Assembly: GCA_037577475.1 (NCBI GenBank)
Contig: CM075186.1
Coordinates: forward strand, 1,249,501 to 1,313,500
Length of the DNA: 64,000 nucleotides
Source: Chaunax sp. Z400
Lineage: Eukaryota; Chordata; Actinopteri; Lophiiformes; Chaunacidae
Direction: 5' to 3'
The stretch's first letter is position 1. Each line of letters opens with the position of its first letter. The notes under the pieces were generated by a model. It was not told the DNA's origin. It made no database searches and was given only the letters and a program-made list of their open reading frames with translations. The position numbers were made by a program, and so were the translations under genes. Of this stretch, positions 13,601 to 26,430 are shown piece by piece.

Positions 13601-16600
13601 TTGAATACTTTAAACATCACACTTCAAGTCTTTGTTTCAAAGCTGGCCTGAGATCAGTAGATGAGAACAGCTGTTACTAAGTCCCATTCATATCCGGTTC
13701 ATTATGGCAGACAGTGAGCACACAGGTCAGTGTAGTGTGTGATGACTGACTTATCATTGGACAGCATGTTCTCCAGGATGAGTTCAGCAGCCCTCTCAGG
13801 TGACTGAAGATGTTCCAGAGCTTTCTCCATCTCGTACGCCATCTCTCCAGAGACTGCATCACTGACCAGCCGCAGACACTGAACCAGCTGCAGTATGTCA
13901 CGGCCCACCTCAGGGTCTGAGGAACACAACATGTGTCACACTATGAACATGCTAACAGACAAAGTCTCAACACGCTTGTCATTTTCATGATTTGAAGATG
14001 TTGGTTACTGCTATTATAACAGCACAAAAATTATTAGAGAAAAAACCCATCAAAACAGTAAAAATAAAACTAGAAATGCTTGATTAAAGCTGGATTCTGT
14101 GTGCCTGCTTTCAGTGGTAATTTGTAGCTCCATCAGCTGCAGCAGCCTCTTTTTGCTGAGTGTCCATCAGTGGACATCAGGTGCTTACCTTCGGTGATGG
14201 GTGTCTCCTCCTCTGAGAACAGGTACTCATCATAGGACAGGTACAAGTGATCCGCAGCAAAACAAGGCAGCAGGAAGGACACAAAACCCTGAAACACAAG
14301 CAGCCGTGTACACATGATCACACACATTCTGAATGGCCGATGATGTTACAGTCAAACTGGTGTTCTGGCCGTTTCCACACAGGAACAGCATCTTTACCTT
14401 CTTGAGTAGACAGACCATGCTGGTGTGCTGGCTGACTGTCAGACCCAAAGGCATGGACAGAGCCTCCTGGTACTGCAGACAACAGCCGTAAAACTTGGAC
14501 CAGAACTCCACCTGCAGCTGACGATACTCCTCCTGAGAAAACTCAAACTCCGTCACGCTGCTCTGCAGCTGCAGGAGGATGATAGGAGGACAAATGGAAG
14601 GAGACCAAACAGGAAGAGCACAACAGATGGAAGAATAGACAAAAGCAGGACAGACAGGAGAACGACAGACAGGAGGAGCACAGACGGGAGGACAGACACC
14701 AAGAAAATGAGATTATAGCCCAAGTTTCAGATTTTAGAATCCGTCATGGTAAAAACAGAGGGTAAATAAATTACCTCACTCTCCACAGCCACCGTCACCT
14801 CCTTCTTCAGAGTCTCCCAGGACAAATCAGTGATCCTCTCTGAGCCTCTGCGGTAGATCTGAAACACACACGACCAGGTAGATGCAGGTATGGTCAATGT
14901 GCTCCTCAGGATGTGACCGAGAGCTCGCTGTGAGGCTTTGTTGATGCTCCATGCGGTGTCCCCACAAGGTGAGTGTTTGTAAGTAAGTCCTTACAGCCCG
15001 TGGTCATCTTCCTGACAGTTTTCTCACCTGTAGATCTTTAATTTACAGCTAGTTTCTCCTTACCTGTAGAGCTTTAACTATGGCTGAAGCTGTGAAGCGT
15101 AGCGGAGAGAACAGAACCTCCAGGTACATCTCCTGTTAACATACAACATACACAGTAGTTAATCAAACAGTCAACACGATGAATGAATAGTTAGAGCCAA
15201 GTTACCATGCCAACAACTAGATAGTCAGTCTGTGCAGATTCATTTCAATTTGTGAATTCTATTGAAATCTTTTGTATGTTTTTCAAATCATTTATTTATT
15301 TTTATTATTTACTCCTTATCTTGTTGATGTTACATTTGATCATGGCCGAATGGAAATACTGTCCATCCACTTGTACGAAGGGACAGAGGAAAACAGAGGA
15401 GTGTAATTCTGAACATGTGACTGTGAAGGAATGCATTTGTATTCCTGATATTGCAGTATGATGGTAGGACTGAGACCTCACAATCCACAATGGGGGCTTT
15501 CACACACCATGTTTACGTCTTCTGTGGAAATGGGGGAGGACTACAGGGATGATAGTGTGGGTCTTTCTCACTGCATAGCTACAAAATGAGCTAAAGAGGA
15601 AACAGAGGGGCCAAGAACAACTACAGGCAGAGGACTGGAGCCAAAATGGGACTGAATAGTGTGAAGGAGGTTTGAAACTAAACAAATCTGACAGGCTGCT
15701 ACAAGTCTGAGTAGAAAACTTCTCTAAACCAGACACATTCTTCACAACTGTGTGCTCAGCCTACCCATCACCCACGATCAACCTCTGGTCCCATTCACAC
15801 CTCTGCAGTGGACACCACCTCATCCTCTCTCATAGTATTTTTACACCAATGTAAGCATGTATATATGGCATTTTTAAAAACAGAAATCTGCTCTTTTCCC
15901 ATTGTCAGTTGAGTTCACTTTCCTGCATTTCTTCCTGGTGTCCAGTTCGACACCATGAAAACACTAAAAAACAGGCAACAGTAAAAAGGTTCCCAACTGA
16001 CCCCCTCAGAATCAGCTGATTGTTTTTGTACAATAACGTTAGTGCATATAATGAAGCAATGTCCAAGGGGATGGTGAGAAATTTCTCTGTTTTTAATTCA
16101 ACCAAATCAATTTTACATCTACTCCGAGTGTCACAATCTAAAGCCAAAATCTTGTTTTTGTTCAACACCATTTTTTTCTATGACCAACACTGAGCATTGA
16201 TATCATGGGATATATCATAGTTTCAATGCAACACTGCACCAATTTAATGTCTGTGACATAAGAGTAATAGAAACAAGCAGTGGTACCCTGGATGTGTTTT
16301 CTGATAATTCACTGGAGAAAACTGTAGTGCATTTCGGGAAATTTTTCAAGGGTCATAGGTGATTGGTCCAAACAACTTATCACATAAGAACGGTGTCATC
16401 TTGACCTACGTTTTGATACAAGGCTCGTCTTCTAGCCATGATTCCTTCTGTGTCAAAACAATTTAACAACTAAGTTATGAGGGCTACAAAATTATGGAAA
16501 AAAATAACGCAAAAAAACAAAAACAAAAAAAAACAAAAAACTTTCGACCCACCCCTATGTACTTCGAAGGCCTGTAACCTGGAAAATATTCAAACATAGA

Positions 16601-19600
16601 ATGAACAGCAGGGTCTAGACCTGCCCTTTTGGAAAGTGCCATGAGACTTTTGTTGTGATTTGGTGCTATATATATATATAAAAAAGCCTTGAACTGACTG
16701 AATGTCTCTTAGTGAAATTACAATGCTCCAGGAGCAGACACACCTGGCTTTTATGACATTCTGATGAATTCATGTTACATCCAAAACACTCCTATGAATA
16801 ACTAAGACTAATTACAACCCCTTGGTGTCTTGCACCCAGACTGTGTGCCGTTTAACTAGCAGAAGGGAGCTGGACTCACCCTAAATGAACTTGTGTATCA
16901 TTTAAAATGACTCTAAAAGTCTTTTCATTTTATTTTTGTAATACTGTATTGATCACCATTGTCCCCCATGAAGAGGTCAGAGGTTACAGTTTGATCAGTG
17001 TGTGTTGTTGTCTTACTCTGGGGTCCTGGTCAATGCCCATGTGGACTTCTTCCTCAGGTGGAGGCTGAACGAATACCTGGTTCCACTGCCCGGCTGTGTT
17101 ACTGAGAAACACATGTACACAAAGTTACACACTGACATGTACAAATGCATTACAATACAATAAAGCTCCATTCAAACAGACTCATTAAAAGAAGGGCTGG
17201 GGAGTTAAATGTTTTTCCCTGATTACTCCAATGACCTTTGCTCTCTGACCCTAAACTCAAAGCTCAATGGAAGCAGATGAGGAAGGTGTGACACATAGTG
17301 GTGAGAGTTGGTAGAACAGTTAAAAAAATATTCAAACCGCCCTTCTATTGTTCAGTGTGAACACACAAAGCGACTTCATTACGGCGCTGTTGCACGATGT
17401 GAAAGAGACTTGTGACTATGATGATCACATGGATGGTCATCATAGTCACTCAGATTAACTATGATGACTCAGATTAAAATCACTGACCACCTGCTCCAGA
17501 GAAATCCACTCTGAAATGATGTGTCTGTTCTTCATGTATGTCATGTCCATCTTTTCATTTACCCCACTAGTGATTATTTCTGTGAATACTTACTGTTCAA
17601 AGTTGATGTATTTGACCACAGTAGTGTTGGAGTCATCCATCCAGACTCCCCAGATGTCCGTGGATGTTAGAACAAAATCCACAAGAGTCTCCTGTTGACA
17701 GACATACAATCAGACATACAATATTTAAATCAATTTATTCATTCAATGGTGGACAGTTTGGAAGATATTTAAGAAATTGCACCACCACCACCACCACCAC
17801 CTGCTGTTTACCTGTGTGGTGAAGAGAGAGGAGATGTGGTCCAGGCTGTAGCGGTTGTTTTCAGTGGCGACCAGCTGCAGGACTGTGAACTGTCCTCTCT
17901 GAGGTACGGCCAGGTAGACACACACACAGAGGCCGGTGGTGGCGGAGCAGACCAGCCTCAGACGGTGACCCGGACCGGCCAGACGCTTCACTCCTTTACA
18001 GGCTGGCATGTACTCCAACATGTCTGCCTCCAGCAGGCACGCCTGCTCCTGCAGGAGAACACGGAACAAGTACTTGGTTACAATATGGCTGTAAAATAAT
18101 ATCATGATATTCTAGGGTATTTCTGCAAGATCTGACAAATTATGGAGAAATATTTTTTTCCTAAAGCAATTCATTTAAAGTTAACTTAAAAATAATTTTT
18201 CTGTTAGCTATTGTTTGATGCGTGATACCTGCTAGCTTTAGTCTCAGTGTGTTTGCCAGAAGCCCCCCCCCCCTGTATGTCTGATGTTGATTGGTTGATA
18301 ATGTGAGCGAGGGTCTCACCCTGAAGGACCACATACGCAGCTTGTGATCCTGACAGAGGGCGAAGATGAAGGAGTCTTCCTCTAGCTCTCTGACAGCCAG
18401 ACTGAGGACCAGGTCAGACGGACTCTGCTCCCCACGGATCGCTGTGGGCATCCAACCAGACAACCTCTGCATCATGGAGCTCCTCTTCAGCTCTAGCACC
18501 GACACGTCCCCTGCAACACACACACACACACACGAATATATACGTACAACGTCCGTGTCTGTCAGAACATATGAAAGCAGTGAAACCACTGAGGTGCTCT
18601 ATACCCTGTGTGTCGTGGGGTGGCAGAGTGACCACCATGATGCCTCCAGCAGGTGAAGCCAGAGCATAATGAGCCTCTCCAGACTGACTGAGCCAGGCTG
18701 CAGAGGTGATGGGACTCCCAGTCTGTCCCACTGAGCTGGGGATGATGGTACTGTGAGAGGGGTCATGCAGACTCAGTTTCCCCACATCAGTGAAGATGGA
18801 CTGCATGTGAAGCTCTGTCACCAGCTCCTGGAGAGGACAGCCAGGCATATGTCTACTGTTATTAGGTGTGTCAGGATTTCCATTCTAAATAAAAAAAACT
18901 GTCTCAGTCTGTTAGCGGGACATTGTGACTTATAATTTTTACCTTAGTCTGTTAGCATATCATAAGATAGAACCTATAAGCTTTAGCCTCAGTTTGTTAG
19001 CATGATAATGTGACCTAGAACCTACTGGTTTTAGACTCACTCCATTAGCACAATATTGTGACCAAAGACCTGTTAGCTTTAGCCTCGATCTGTTAGCATG
19101 ATATCTATGATCTGCCAGTGATGACAACATTTCAGCTGCCAAATAAACATGAACTGACTTTGCAGAAAGTGTGTACTGTAAATTTCTGTTACCATTTCTG
19201 TTTTAGTACTCACACTGCGGTACATGCGTGAGGGGTGGGGCAACACCAGTCTGTGGACGCTCTGATTTGTGGAAACGAGGATGATGACATTGTTGAGGGT
19301 CTCCTGGATGTTGACTCCTCCAGGCAGCAGCGTGCAGTGGGTGAACTTGAGTTTGACAGCATTGTTGAACAGGTTAGTGTCCAAAGATTGCTCCACCAGC
19401 TGCACCGTGTCTCCTGATATGGACCTGCACAGTCATAGTGTTAATACACATTCACACGAGATTATCTCAGAGCTGTGGATCAAAGTTTTTCAATGAGTTG
19501 TGTTGATAATAGCACAGATGATTTTAAATGATGAATAACTCATATGCAGAGATGCTGGTGTTACTGACCAGTGAATGAATCTGTTACTTGTGACCGAGAG

Positions 19601-20841
19601 CAGCTTCCCACTCTCTTCATAATGAAAGGCTCCAGCACTGTCAGGAAACTTCACGCCACCAGGAAGAGCACTCAGACCTGCAGAGAGGAAACATAGCTAT
19701 AATCAGAATGACATTCAGTAGAGTGTACTCTGAGATCTACTGTATGTAAGATGTGTCTAGGATTGTTCTGACTGTTCTGTGACTGGTTTATGTTGTCTCA
19801 GCTGGGGTGAGACATTACGTTCACACTGTGGTTGAAAGTGAGTTCATATTCATCTATGTATGTGTCCTGTATCTGACATCAGTGTGAACAGATCTGCACA
19901 ATGAGCCAACATTTACCCCGAGCAAGCTGATGAACGACAGAAAATGTTGTTGGTATGCCAGTTCATTATCAAAATAAATAGTGATGCAGGCATTCAGTTC
20001 TTGCATTGTTTTTGATGTGTTAATAGTAGTGTGGGCAAAATCTTCCCCTAATCTATCAAATTTTCAGCCTGTCTTCCAGTTGTTACTGTTATCCTCCATA
20101 TCTGACATTGTTCATCATTGCTGACAAAACATTAATGTGAGCATGCTCACAGGGAAAAAAGTCACATGAATTCTGATCTGACCGTTGATGCTGTCACATC
20201 AGCAAGAATCAGATATGCATTTCATTTGGAACCAGATTTCATATTTTGTTCTGTTAAAAAAAACAAGCCTAAGTCACATATGAGTTTAAAAATTTGGCCA
20301 CTTTTGCCTGCAGTGTGAAAGTAGTCTTAATGAAGTCACTAAATGGCTGCTTCAATTCTGACATGTCTCTTTGTTAAGAGCGCGTAACATCAAAGACAGT
20401 GGACATGACAAAACAAACAGTTTTGGTGATGTTAGTTTGCACGTTTGACAGGTGAGCAACATGATTGGAGTTACCGGCTAACAACATAGCTGAAGCTAAT
20501 GAAAAATCAGGACAATTAGACTCAGACAGACGATTCAAATACCCAACAATACCATTTTATTTATATAACACGAGCGCACACTCATTCAGGCCATATTATT
20601 TTAGGCTAACCGCTAACTTTATTAGCCCGCGTGTTAACGGTACTAGCTGTTGTTAGCATGTCATAACATTAAACTCCCGCGTGAAGACAAGCTCACAGAA
20701 ATCAGAGAACACGGGGAACGAGGATGTAAGGAGTCCGTGAGGAGGTTTACCGAGGTTTACTGTCACTTCTCGGAACCGTTGCAGAATTTCCCTCTCAAAT
20801 CCACATATCTCTATGAAGCTCCGCTCCAGCACCGCCGCCAT
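46..20841 (-). CDS. nup160: Nucleoporin Nup160, complete gene (about 34 exons)
   Basis: Nup160 is a scaffold subunit of the Nup107-160 (Y) complex of the nuclear pore. Translated exons follow the human protein from end to end: [11 protein letters not shown] at the start, [19 protein letters not shown] and [12 protein letters not shown] in the propeller, then EYSYYLLKH-like, [47 protein letters not shown] and KGHQYFGIE in the helical part. Exons read, high to low coordinate: 20841-20751, 19677-19569, 19413-19214, 18827-18605, 18510-18320, 18048-17812, 17691-17594, 17101-17017, 15132-15064, 14858-14775, 14568-14398, 14288-14189, 13916-13751, 12949-12819, 12418-12258, 10171-10035, 9070-9000, 8501-8351, 8122-8053, 7246-7148, 7047-6928, 6623-6528, 5824-5730, 5597-5501, 5385-5280, 4827-4667, 4548-4488, 3610-3500, 2192-2069, 1833-1732, 1302-1161, 1019-894, 321-226, 129-46. 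They total about 1,390 codons against about 1,436 in human. The sum is one base off a multiple of three, so at least one boundary is slightly wrong. The start is the ATG at 20839-20841 (AAGATGGCGGC context); the stop is at 46-48. No break was seen. Confidence 0.97.
1520..1725 (-). repeat. Dispersed repeat, 'GGAGGTTATGTTTT' family, copy 1
   Basis: Read on the minus strand this begins with a 'cctcc gc caa ggg agg a gctt atgtttt' type start, runs through a GTTTGTTGGATTGTTAACAGG block and ends in a GGATCCAGA-type stretch. The same order appears at 6712-6870, 27095-27255, 27925-28110, 28800-28920 and (short) 42970-43030, so this is an interspersed element inside nup160. I cannot name the family. 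Confidence 0.6.
2205..3362. repeat. 21-bp minisatellite (GTGAGAGACACAGAGAGAAGG variants) in nup160 intron
   Basis: About 50 copies of a 20-22 bp purine-rich unit lie between nup160 exons at 2069-2192 and 3500-3610. On the transcribed (minus) strand the array is nearly pure pyrimidine (CTCTCTGTGTCTCTCACC) and ends about 15 bases before the acceptor of the 2192 exon. Because 21 is a multiple of 3, the array carries 400-codon open frames on the minus strand (VSLTLLS repeats) that are not genes. Confidence 0.95.
4611..4660. repeat. (GT)n microsatellite beside a nup160 splice donor
   Basis: A run of about 20 GT dinucleotides ends a few bases from the 5' splice site of the exon at 4667-4827 (donor GTACAT on the minus strand). 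It is intronic. Confidence 0.9.
5015..5270. repeat. 37-bp tandem repeat in nup160 intron
   Basis: Six or so imperfect copies of a unit beginning CAGTAACCAGATGTTTGGCT and ending TTTTAGCAT, directly before the donor of the exon at 5280-5385. No coding sense. Confidence 0.9.
6155..6322. repeat. 33-bp tandem repeat in nup160 intron
   Basis: Five copies of a 33-bp unit built on GCTGCAGACATGCTAACATT. The unit length is a multiple of 3, so short open frames exist on both strands; they have no other support. Confidence 0.93.
6712..6870 (+). repeat. Dispersed repeat, 'GGAGGTTATGTTTT' family, copy 2
   Basis: Begins CTCCACAAAGGAGGTTACGT, continues through a TTGTTTGTTAGCAAAACTAC block, a phrase that in other copies reads ATGAAACCTGGTGGG, and ends in GAGCCAGATCCAG. 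Same family as the copy at 27095-27255. It is inserted in nup160 between the exons at 6528 and 6928. Confidence 0.65.
7822..7863. other. Perfect 18-bp inverted repeat (hairpin)
   Basis: AACAGGGAGGAAGCATGT (7822-7839) is exactly complementary to 7846-7863 across a 6-base loop GAAACA. It lies in a nup160 intron between exons at 7148-7246 and 8053-8122. Confidence 0.9.
8123..8350 (-). other. U12-type (GT-AG) intron in nup160
   Basis: On the minus strand this intron begins GTATCCTTC (8350 downward), the minor-spliceosome 5' splice-site consensus. It ends with a branch-site-like TCTTAAC about a dozen bases before the terminal CAG. Only this donor gives the right phase: it joins ...QLL to WPNNPG, as in human Nup160 (QLLWPSNPG). 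The alternative donor GTGTCT further into the intron would add residues and break the frame. Confidence 0.8.
9263..9640 (+). mobile_element. L1-like LINE reverse-transcriptase fragment
   Basis: The plus strand reads as a piece of LINE ORF2: a ...[20 protein letters not shown] segment, then [15 protein letters not shown], matching the conserved (N)GKSPGPDG block of L1/Tx1-type reverse transcriptases, then [13 protein letters not shown] and an APSW motif. It stops soon after, so it is a 5'- and 3'-truncated relic. It lies antisense inside a nup160 intron. Confidence 0.8.
10728..12222. repeat. 33-bp minisatellite array (about 45 copies) in nup160 intron
   Basis: The unit is built on GCAACATCAACTATACAGCT followed by AGAAACCAGTGGA/AGA/GAA. 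Variants of the unit recur in the same order 660 bp (20 units) apart: 10861-11520 and 11521-12180 read the same line by line. The array fills most of the intron between exons at 10035-10171 and 12258-12418. It is open on the minus strand for 509 codons ([11 protein letters not shown] repeats) only because 33 is divisible by 3. Confidence 0.97.
12476..12716. repeat. 29-bp minisatellite in nup160 intron
   Basis: Eight copies of a 29-bp unit beginning TCTACACGGGTCTATGTGTG and ending AACCAGGAG, with C/T variation at one CpG (CACGGG versus CATGGG). Confidence 0.95.
15140..17010. other. Large nup160 intron with repeat remnants
   Basis: No exon was found between 15132 and 17017. Recognisable content: a LINE 3'-tail-like stretch at about 16620-16690 (GTTGTGATTTGGTGCTATA, the same phrase as at the end of the LINE near 35590) and a dispersed repeat at 16715-16905 that is inverted relative to the copy at 21855-22055. 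The rest holds nothing I recognise. Confidence 0.6.
16715..16905. repeat. Dispersed repeat (inverted relative to 21855-22055)
   Basis: Contains CCAGGAGCAGACACACCTGG, then TTACATCCAAAACACTCCTA, then a GTTTAACTAGCAGAAGGGAG-type end. The reverse complement of the same blocks in the same order occurs at about 21855-22055. Partial copies of one end are seen at 37030-37110 and 44655-44715. Confidence 0.6.
17412..17449. other. Short inverted repeat
   Basis: GTGACTATGATGA (17412-17424) pairs exactly with TCATCATAGTCAC (17437-17449) across a 12-base loop, in a nup160 intron. A further partial copy of the arm follows at about 17458. Confidence 0.8.
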
Positions 20842-20900
20842 CTTCCCCTCATGGAACTGTGACGTATGCAGGACAGGCCGCGCGCTGTCCTTTCAAAAGT
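20842..20900 (-). promoter_or_regulatory. Probable nup160 promoter / 5' flank
   Basis: On the minus strand the start ATG sits in AAGATGGCGGC, which resembles a YY1-type downstream element of TATA-less housekeeping promoters. Just upstream is a short GC-rich stretch (GGCCGCGCGC, about 20877-20887) and a CRE-like TGACGT half-site (20860-20865). No TATA box was seen. Promoter function is inferred from position and composition only. Confidence 0.4.
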
Positions 20901-21854
20901 TTAAAGAGACAGGAGACTGCGAGGCTTTTTTTTAACAAACTTTATTGCACATTTGTTAACATACATACAAACAAAACAAAAAAACATACAACAACACATA
21001 GAGGACACACAAGGAGGAGATCTACATTTAAAAATTATAATTTTAAGTTTAAGAAACTAAACACCAGGCACTTTTTTCAGGCTGGAGCAGAAAAGAAAAA
21101 AAAACACATCAAAATCCAATCAGAGACCATAATTTGGAATAACAATAATTGAGAAAAATCAACACTTATCCTTCTTGCAGTCCTACTCGTGCTCAGTTTT
21201 TTTATTGACGAGAAAAACAGCTTGAAGTAATTTATAAACCAATTAAAGGAGGGTTTACTATCTCTCCACTTGCTACAGTGAATATGATGTTTACCCATAA
21301 GTAAGACTATATTTATTATGTCAGAAACTGATTAATTCAAATTTTCCATATAGTAAAGAATGTGAGAGATATCAAATGTTGGAATGTCATTAATCTTCAG
21401 CGATAATCAATCTTTTATGTCAGACCAAAATCTTAGAGACACAGGGCATAGAAAAAAACATATGGTCTAAGGTTTCTTCATTCTCATGACAGATTACTCA
21501 TAGGGATCAATCTCAAATTTAAACCTTTTCTCAAGAAACACAGCTGTTGGATTCATTTTGTGGATTATTTTAAAATGTGTTTCTTTAACTTTTGGTGAAA
21601 CAGGCCACTTGATGAAAAACCTTAGATTTTAAGACGGTACTAATAAACTTTTTATTACATTTCTTTTCGTACAAGTTACATTCTTCTATAACTAATTTTG
21701 TTAGTACTGCCTTAATGTGGAGACTGCAAGGCTGTTTCCTGGACATGAACACGAGAAGAAGTAGAAGAGGAGGGAGAGGAGGATGGGCTTGATAAGAGTA
21801 TGAGTTCAATATTTTTAGAAAGAGCCATCTGAAGTTAATAAACAACAGGGCCTA

Positions 21855-22055
21855 GCAAGTTAATTTAGGTCATGTCCAACTCCCTTTTCCTAGTTAAACG
21901 CACATAATTGGGCAAGAAGTAAGGCAAGGTGCAAAGATGCTGTATTTAGTCCTTTAATTGTTCATAGGTGTGTTTTGGATGTAACATAAATGAACCAGTC
22001 ATCTCTTATTCCCACTAAAAGCCAAGTGTGTCTGCTCCTGGACCCCTGCAACCCA
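21855..22055. repeat. Dispersed repeat, second copy
   Basis: Reverse-complement counterpart of 16715-16905: carries a TTTTGGATGTAACAT block and a CCAAGTGTGTCTGCTCCTGG end. Its left part (GTCCAACTCCC ... AAGTAAGGCAA) also recurs at 37065-37110. Confidence 0.6.
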
Positions 22056-23674
22056 GTCCCATCAACTACTCCGTTTGAATGCATATGAGCAGATGCACCC
22101 ATATTTACCTGAGGAGGAGGCTGTACATCCCTAATTGGGTAATAGGTCTAGTGATGCAATCATAGTCTGCAGATCCATCATAAAATTGATGTGTGCATCT
22201 CTGCCATCTACGACATATACGCACAAGGCACAGCAACTTAATTTCATTAAACATTTAAATCTCCAACAGGCCTACAGGACGTAATGTTAAGTAAAGTTCT
22301 GTGTTCTTCTACACATCCAAAAGGTCCCACACAAGTCCAACTGAGATTGCACTTGAATGAAGTTATTAATTAAGCTGATTAAGAGTACAAATGGCCTTTG
22401 GAAGAAACTGTTAATGAGTCTCGTGGCTCATGTTTTGAATGACCTGTACTTCCTGCCAGAGGGCCACAGTTCAAACAGGTGGTGACCAGGGTGGAAACAG
22501 TCTCTTATGATGTTTTTGGCTCAGGAAAGATAACGGTTGCTGGCAATGTCCTCCAAGGAGGGAAGGAGACAGCTAATGATGTTTGCCCTGTTTTTACAGC
22601 CCTTTTTATCTATCGCTTAGCAGCCCTCATACTACATCATGATGCAGGATGTCAGAATACTTTCTATGTGGAGCAGTAGTCTATGAACAGCATCCTTACA
22701 TAACTCCCATTGTGTTCAAAGTGGCACAGCGATGTGTGGAGGGCTACGGCGATGGTGTCCTCCGTAGACCTGTTTGTCCTGTATGCAGACTGATGTGGGT
22801 CAATGGCTCTGATGACCTTTAATAAGCACTACATGATTACAGGTGAGAGTGTGATGGGTCTGTGGTCATTTAAACTGTCAGTGGCAGGCTTTCTGGGGAC
22901 AGGGATGATGGAGGCTGACTTAAGGCAGGGTGGGATGATGGCTTGTGCTAAGGATAAGGATAGATTCAGACGATGTCACAGCCGATCTGTGTGTATCCAC
23001 TAGTGTGTAACATGCAGAGTGCATGTGAGTTGTTGTATGTAGGCCCATCTGATGCTATAGACCAGGTTTTCGGTCAATGGTTCAATCACTTTCTGCTGAC
23101 TCAAGATAGTAATACTCCAACAATGCTCCTGACAACCCCTCATCTGAACAACACTCCCAGAGATGGCTGCAGGTACATGTATCTTGTGACAAATGTGTTG
23201 GTCAGAAACTGAATGTCATTTCCTCTCTCACTCCTGGCTTCTGCCTCGCTCCAGATGTTTGGATCTTGATCCTTGTCCTCCAGGAGATTCAGTCTCTCTC
23301 TTCCTTTGTGTGTGTTGGATTTTGTTCTCTGTGAATGATGAATTTTACTTTTGTGTGTTTGTGCAATCTTTCCTCTGCCAGGTCTCCATGGTGGAGAGGA
23401 GGTCATGTGACCCAGGTCTGTTCGCCGACTCTTGAAGTTGCTCAACATCCTTGAGAATCAGTATTCTTCATCTCTGTAATTTAGTCATCCCGATTGTCTA
23501 TATTGTAAATTTGCTTTGTTGGTTTGGTCTCATACAACATCTGGTTCATGTCTGTCCCTGAAGCACAGAGCGATCCCTCCACTGTTGTTATTCCCCAGAT
23601 TTCTTTTCCCTCTGAAAGTTTTTTTAAAGAGTATTTCTTGGAAAGGATCTTGGTATTGTGTGCTGTACAAGTGT

Positions 23675-23930
23675 TCTACATTTAGCCCACATGTTCTCCA
23701 CACTGTAGCCCACATGTTGCTGTCATTTAGCCCTTATGTTGCACACATGTTGTTTACATTTAGCCCACATGTTGTTTACATTTAGCCCACATGCTGCTTA
23801 CATTATCACACATGTTTCTTACATTATCTCACACGTTGTTCACATTTAGCCCACGTTTCTTACATTTAGCCCACATGTTTACATTTATCCCACATGTTGC
23901 TTACATTTAGCCCACACGTTTGCACACACA
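23675..23930. repeat. Degenerate 20-22 bp tandem repeat
   Basis: About a dozen imperfect copies of TTTAGCCCACATGTTGTTTA with T/C drift in the last bases. Non-coding. Confidence 0.85.
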
Positions 23931-24462
23931 TTTGCCCATATTTAATTTGCATTAATTTTATGTTCACATTTAGTGACAGATATGTGTGTGATGTTGGACA
24001 TGTGAATGTTGGCAGTGAAATATGTTGATTTCATTCAGAGATGAACAGAAAATAGACCAGACTTCTCATTAATAAACAACACAGCTCTTGTTTCTTTTGT
24101 TCACTCTGTCCGAGCTCTGTGGGTGTGTGTCACAGTGAGGGGTGGTGTGTTAGACGATGCTTTCACTGTTTCCAGGAACAGATTGAAATATTCTGCTGAA
24201 GATATGTGGACAACAGGAAGTGTGTGTGTGTGTGTGTGTTTTCTCCAGTGATGGAGAGTTGAATGCTGGCAGTGATACAATAAACTCTAAGGATGAGTGA
24301 GATTGAGCGGGGAGTAGAGTCATGTAGAGCTGTGGTTGGATCAATGCTCCAGTGAATCATTGCCGTTTCCATAAAAATGGCCAAAGCAGAGCCAACATGG
24401 CTGACACAGAAGCCTTACATGTGACAACCCTGCATATGCATGACTCTGGATATTCTCATGAA

Positions 24463-24650
24463 GATAAAAAGTCAGACAAAGACTGATCACAGACAGAAAG
24501 CTAGTAGCAGCAGGAGGACGCAGAAGACAGACAGCTGCAGCCAGGATGAGCAGGAAAATGTCCTTTTTTGAGTTTTGGAGGAGCATGAAGGAGAAAGGAG
24601 CGCTTCTGGAGAGAGCCAATCAGCTGAGGCTTCTTCCCTCACAGTTGTAA
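24463..24650 (+). promoter_or_regulatory. Possible upstream promoter and first exon of the sodium-channel gene
   Basis: GATAAAAA (24463-24470) could be a TATA-like element. An ATG at 24546 opens 33 codons (MSRKMSFFEFWRSMKEKGAL...) ending at a consensus donor, GTAAGT at 24647. The next plausible acceptor (CTCTCTACAG ending 29012) opens 49 bases that lead in frame, without a stop, into the channel's ATG at 29062. If real, this would be a leader exon adding 50 residues to the channel. Chance in-frame joining is about one in three, so this is tentative. Confidence 0.3.
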
Positions 24651-25089
24651 GTCTGATTTTTAAGTAAAGACACTGTGAAATGTGTGTCAAATAGTGACAG
24701 CTGCTCTGTGTGATGATTACATTTAACTTGTTACAGCAGGGCAATCATATCTGAGATCAACAATCAATCAATTAAATGACACATGACCAGACAACAGCAT
24801 GAGAAAAAAACCACTGTACACACTACTCAGGTTTGAAGCTCGGCCGAATGTCCATAAAATGGTCAAAATAAAGAGTGAATTGTTTCCATCCATTACTGTT
24901 GTGTAAATAAGGATATAAAAATTGTAATCTGACAAGTGCAATTGGAAGCAAAATTATTCACATTTATAAAACCCCCTTTGTACAGTATATCAGGTTTATT
25001 GGCAAAATATACCATTTATCAACTGTTTGCAAGAACCAAATCAAACAAGAACAGTTTAAATAGCAACATAAACCTTCATAGATTTACTT

Positions 25090-25990
<901 letters not shown>

Positions 25991-26109
25991 TAGAGACGCT
26001 GGTCATTAATTACTTCAGATTTGTTCTTTTAAAGTCTTTTCAGTAAATGTACTAAACACCTTTGTATTTGCAACACATACATGAGTATTTTTTCTACAGT
26101 GCAAGAAAA

Positions 26110-26430
26110 AAACCCAGAGAAAGTACTGGCAGAATATTGCCAGTACCTTTTCCGTTATGTTTACGGACATTTCCTTCAATCCTGTGATGGAAAATTCAGC
26201 TAATTTACAGTACGTCTTCTGTACTATCACGGAAATTTCCTTCAGTCTTGTGATGCAAAATTCCGTAAATTCACATACACTTCCATAAATCCATAAAGTG
26301 ATAATTCCATAGATTTCCAGTATTTCCTTTGTACCATTTGTGGACACTTACAAATCCAAATACTGATAATTCAGTAATTTACATTATATCCTCTGTAGCA
26401 TTCATGGACACTTCTGTAAATCCAGATATG
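26110..26430. repeat. Degenerate tandem repeat of about 70-80 bp
   Basis: Phrases like CGGACATTTCCTTCAATCC, GTGATGGAAAATTC and TTTACAGTACGTCTTCTGTA recur three to four times with heavy drift. Non-coding. Confidence 0.6.

Larger units (their letters stand above)
20901..24460. other. Intergenic region without a recognisable gene
   Basis: No exon with family resemblance was found on either strand. Contents seen: a dispersed repeat at 21855-22055, an unassigned stretch at 22380-23450 that reads like decayed interspersed repeat, a degenerate 20-22 bp tandem array (TTTAGCCCACATGTTGTTTA) at about 23675-23930, and a short (GT)n at 24220-24240. Confidence 0.6.
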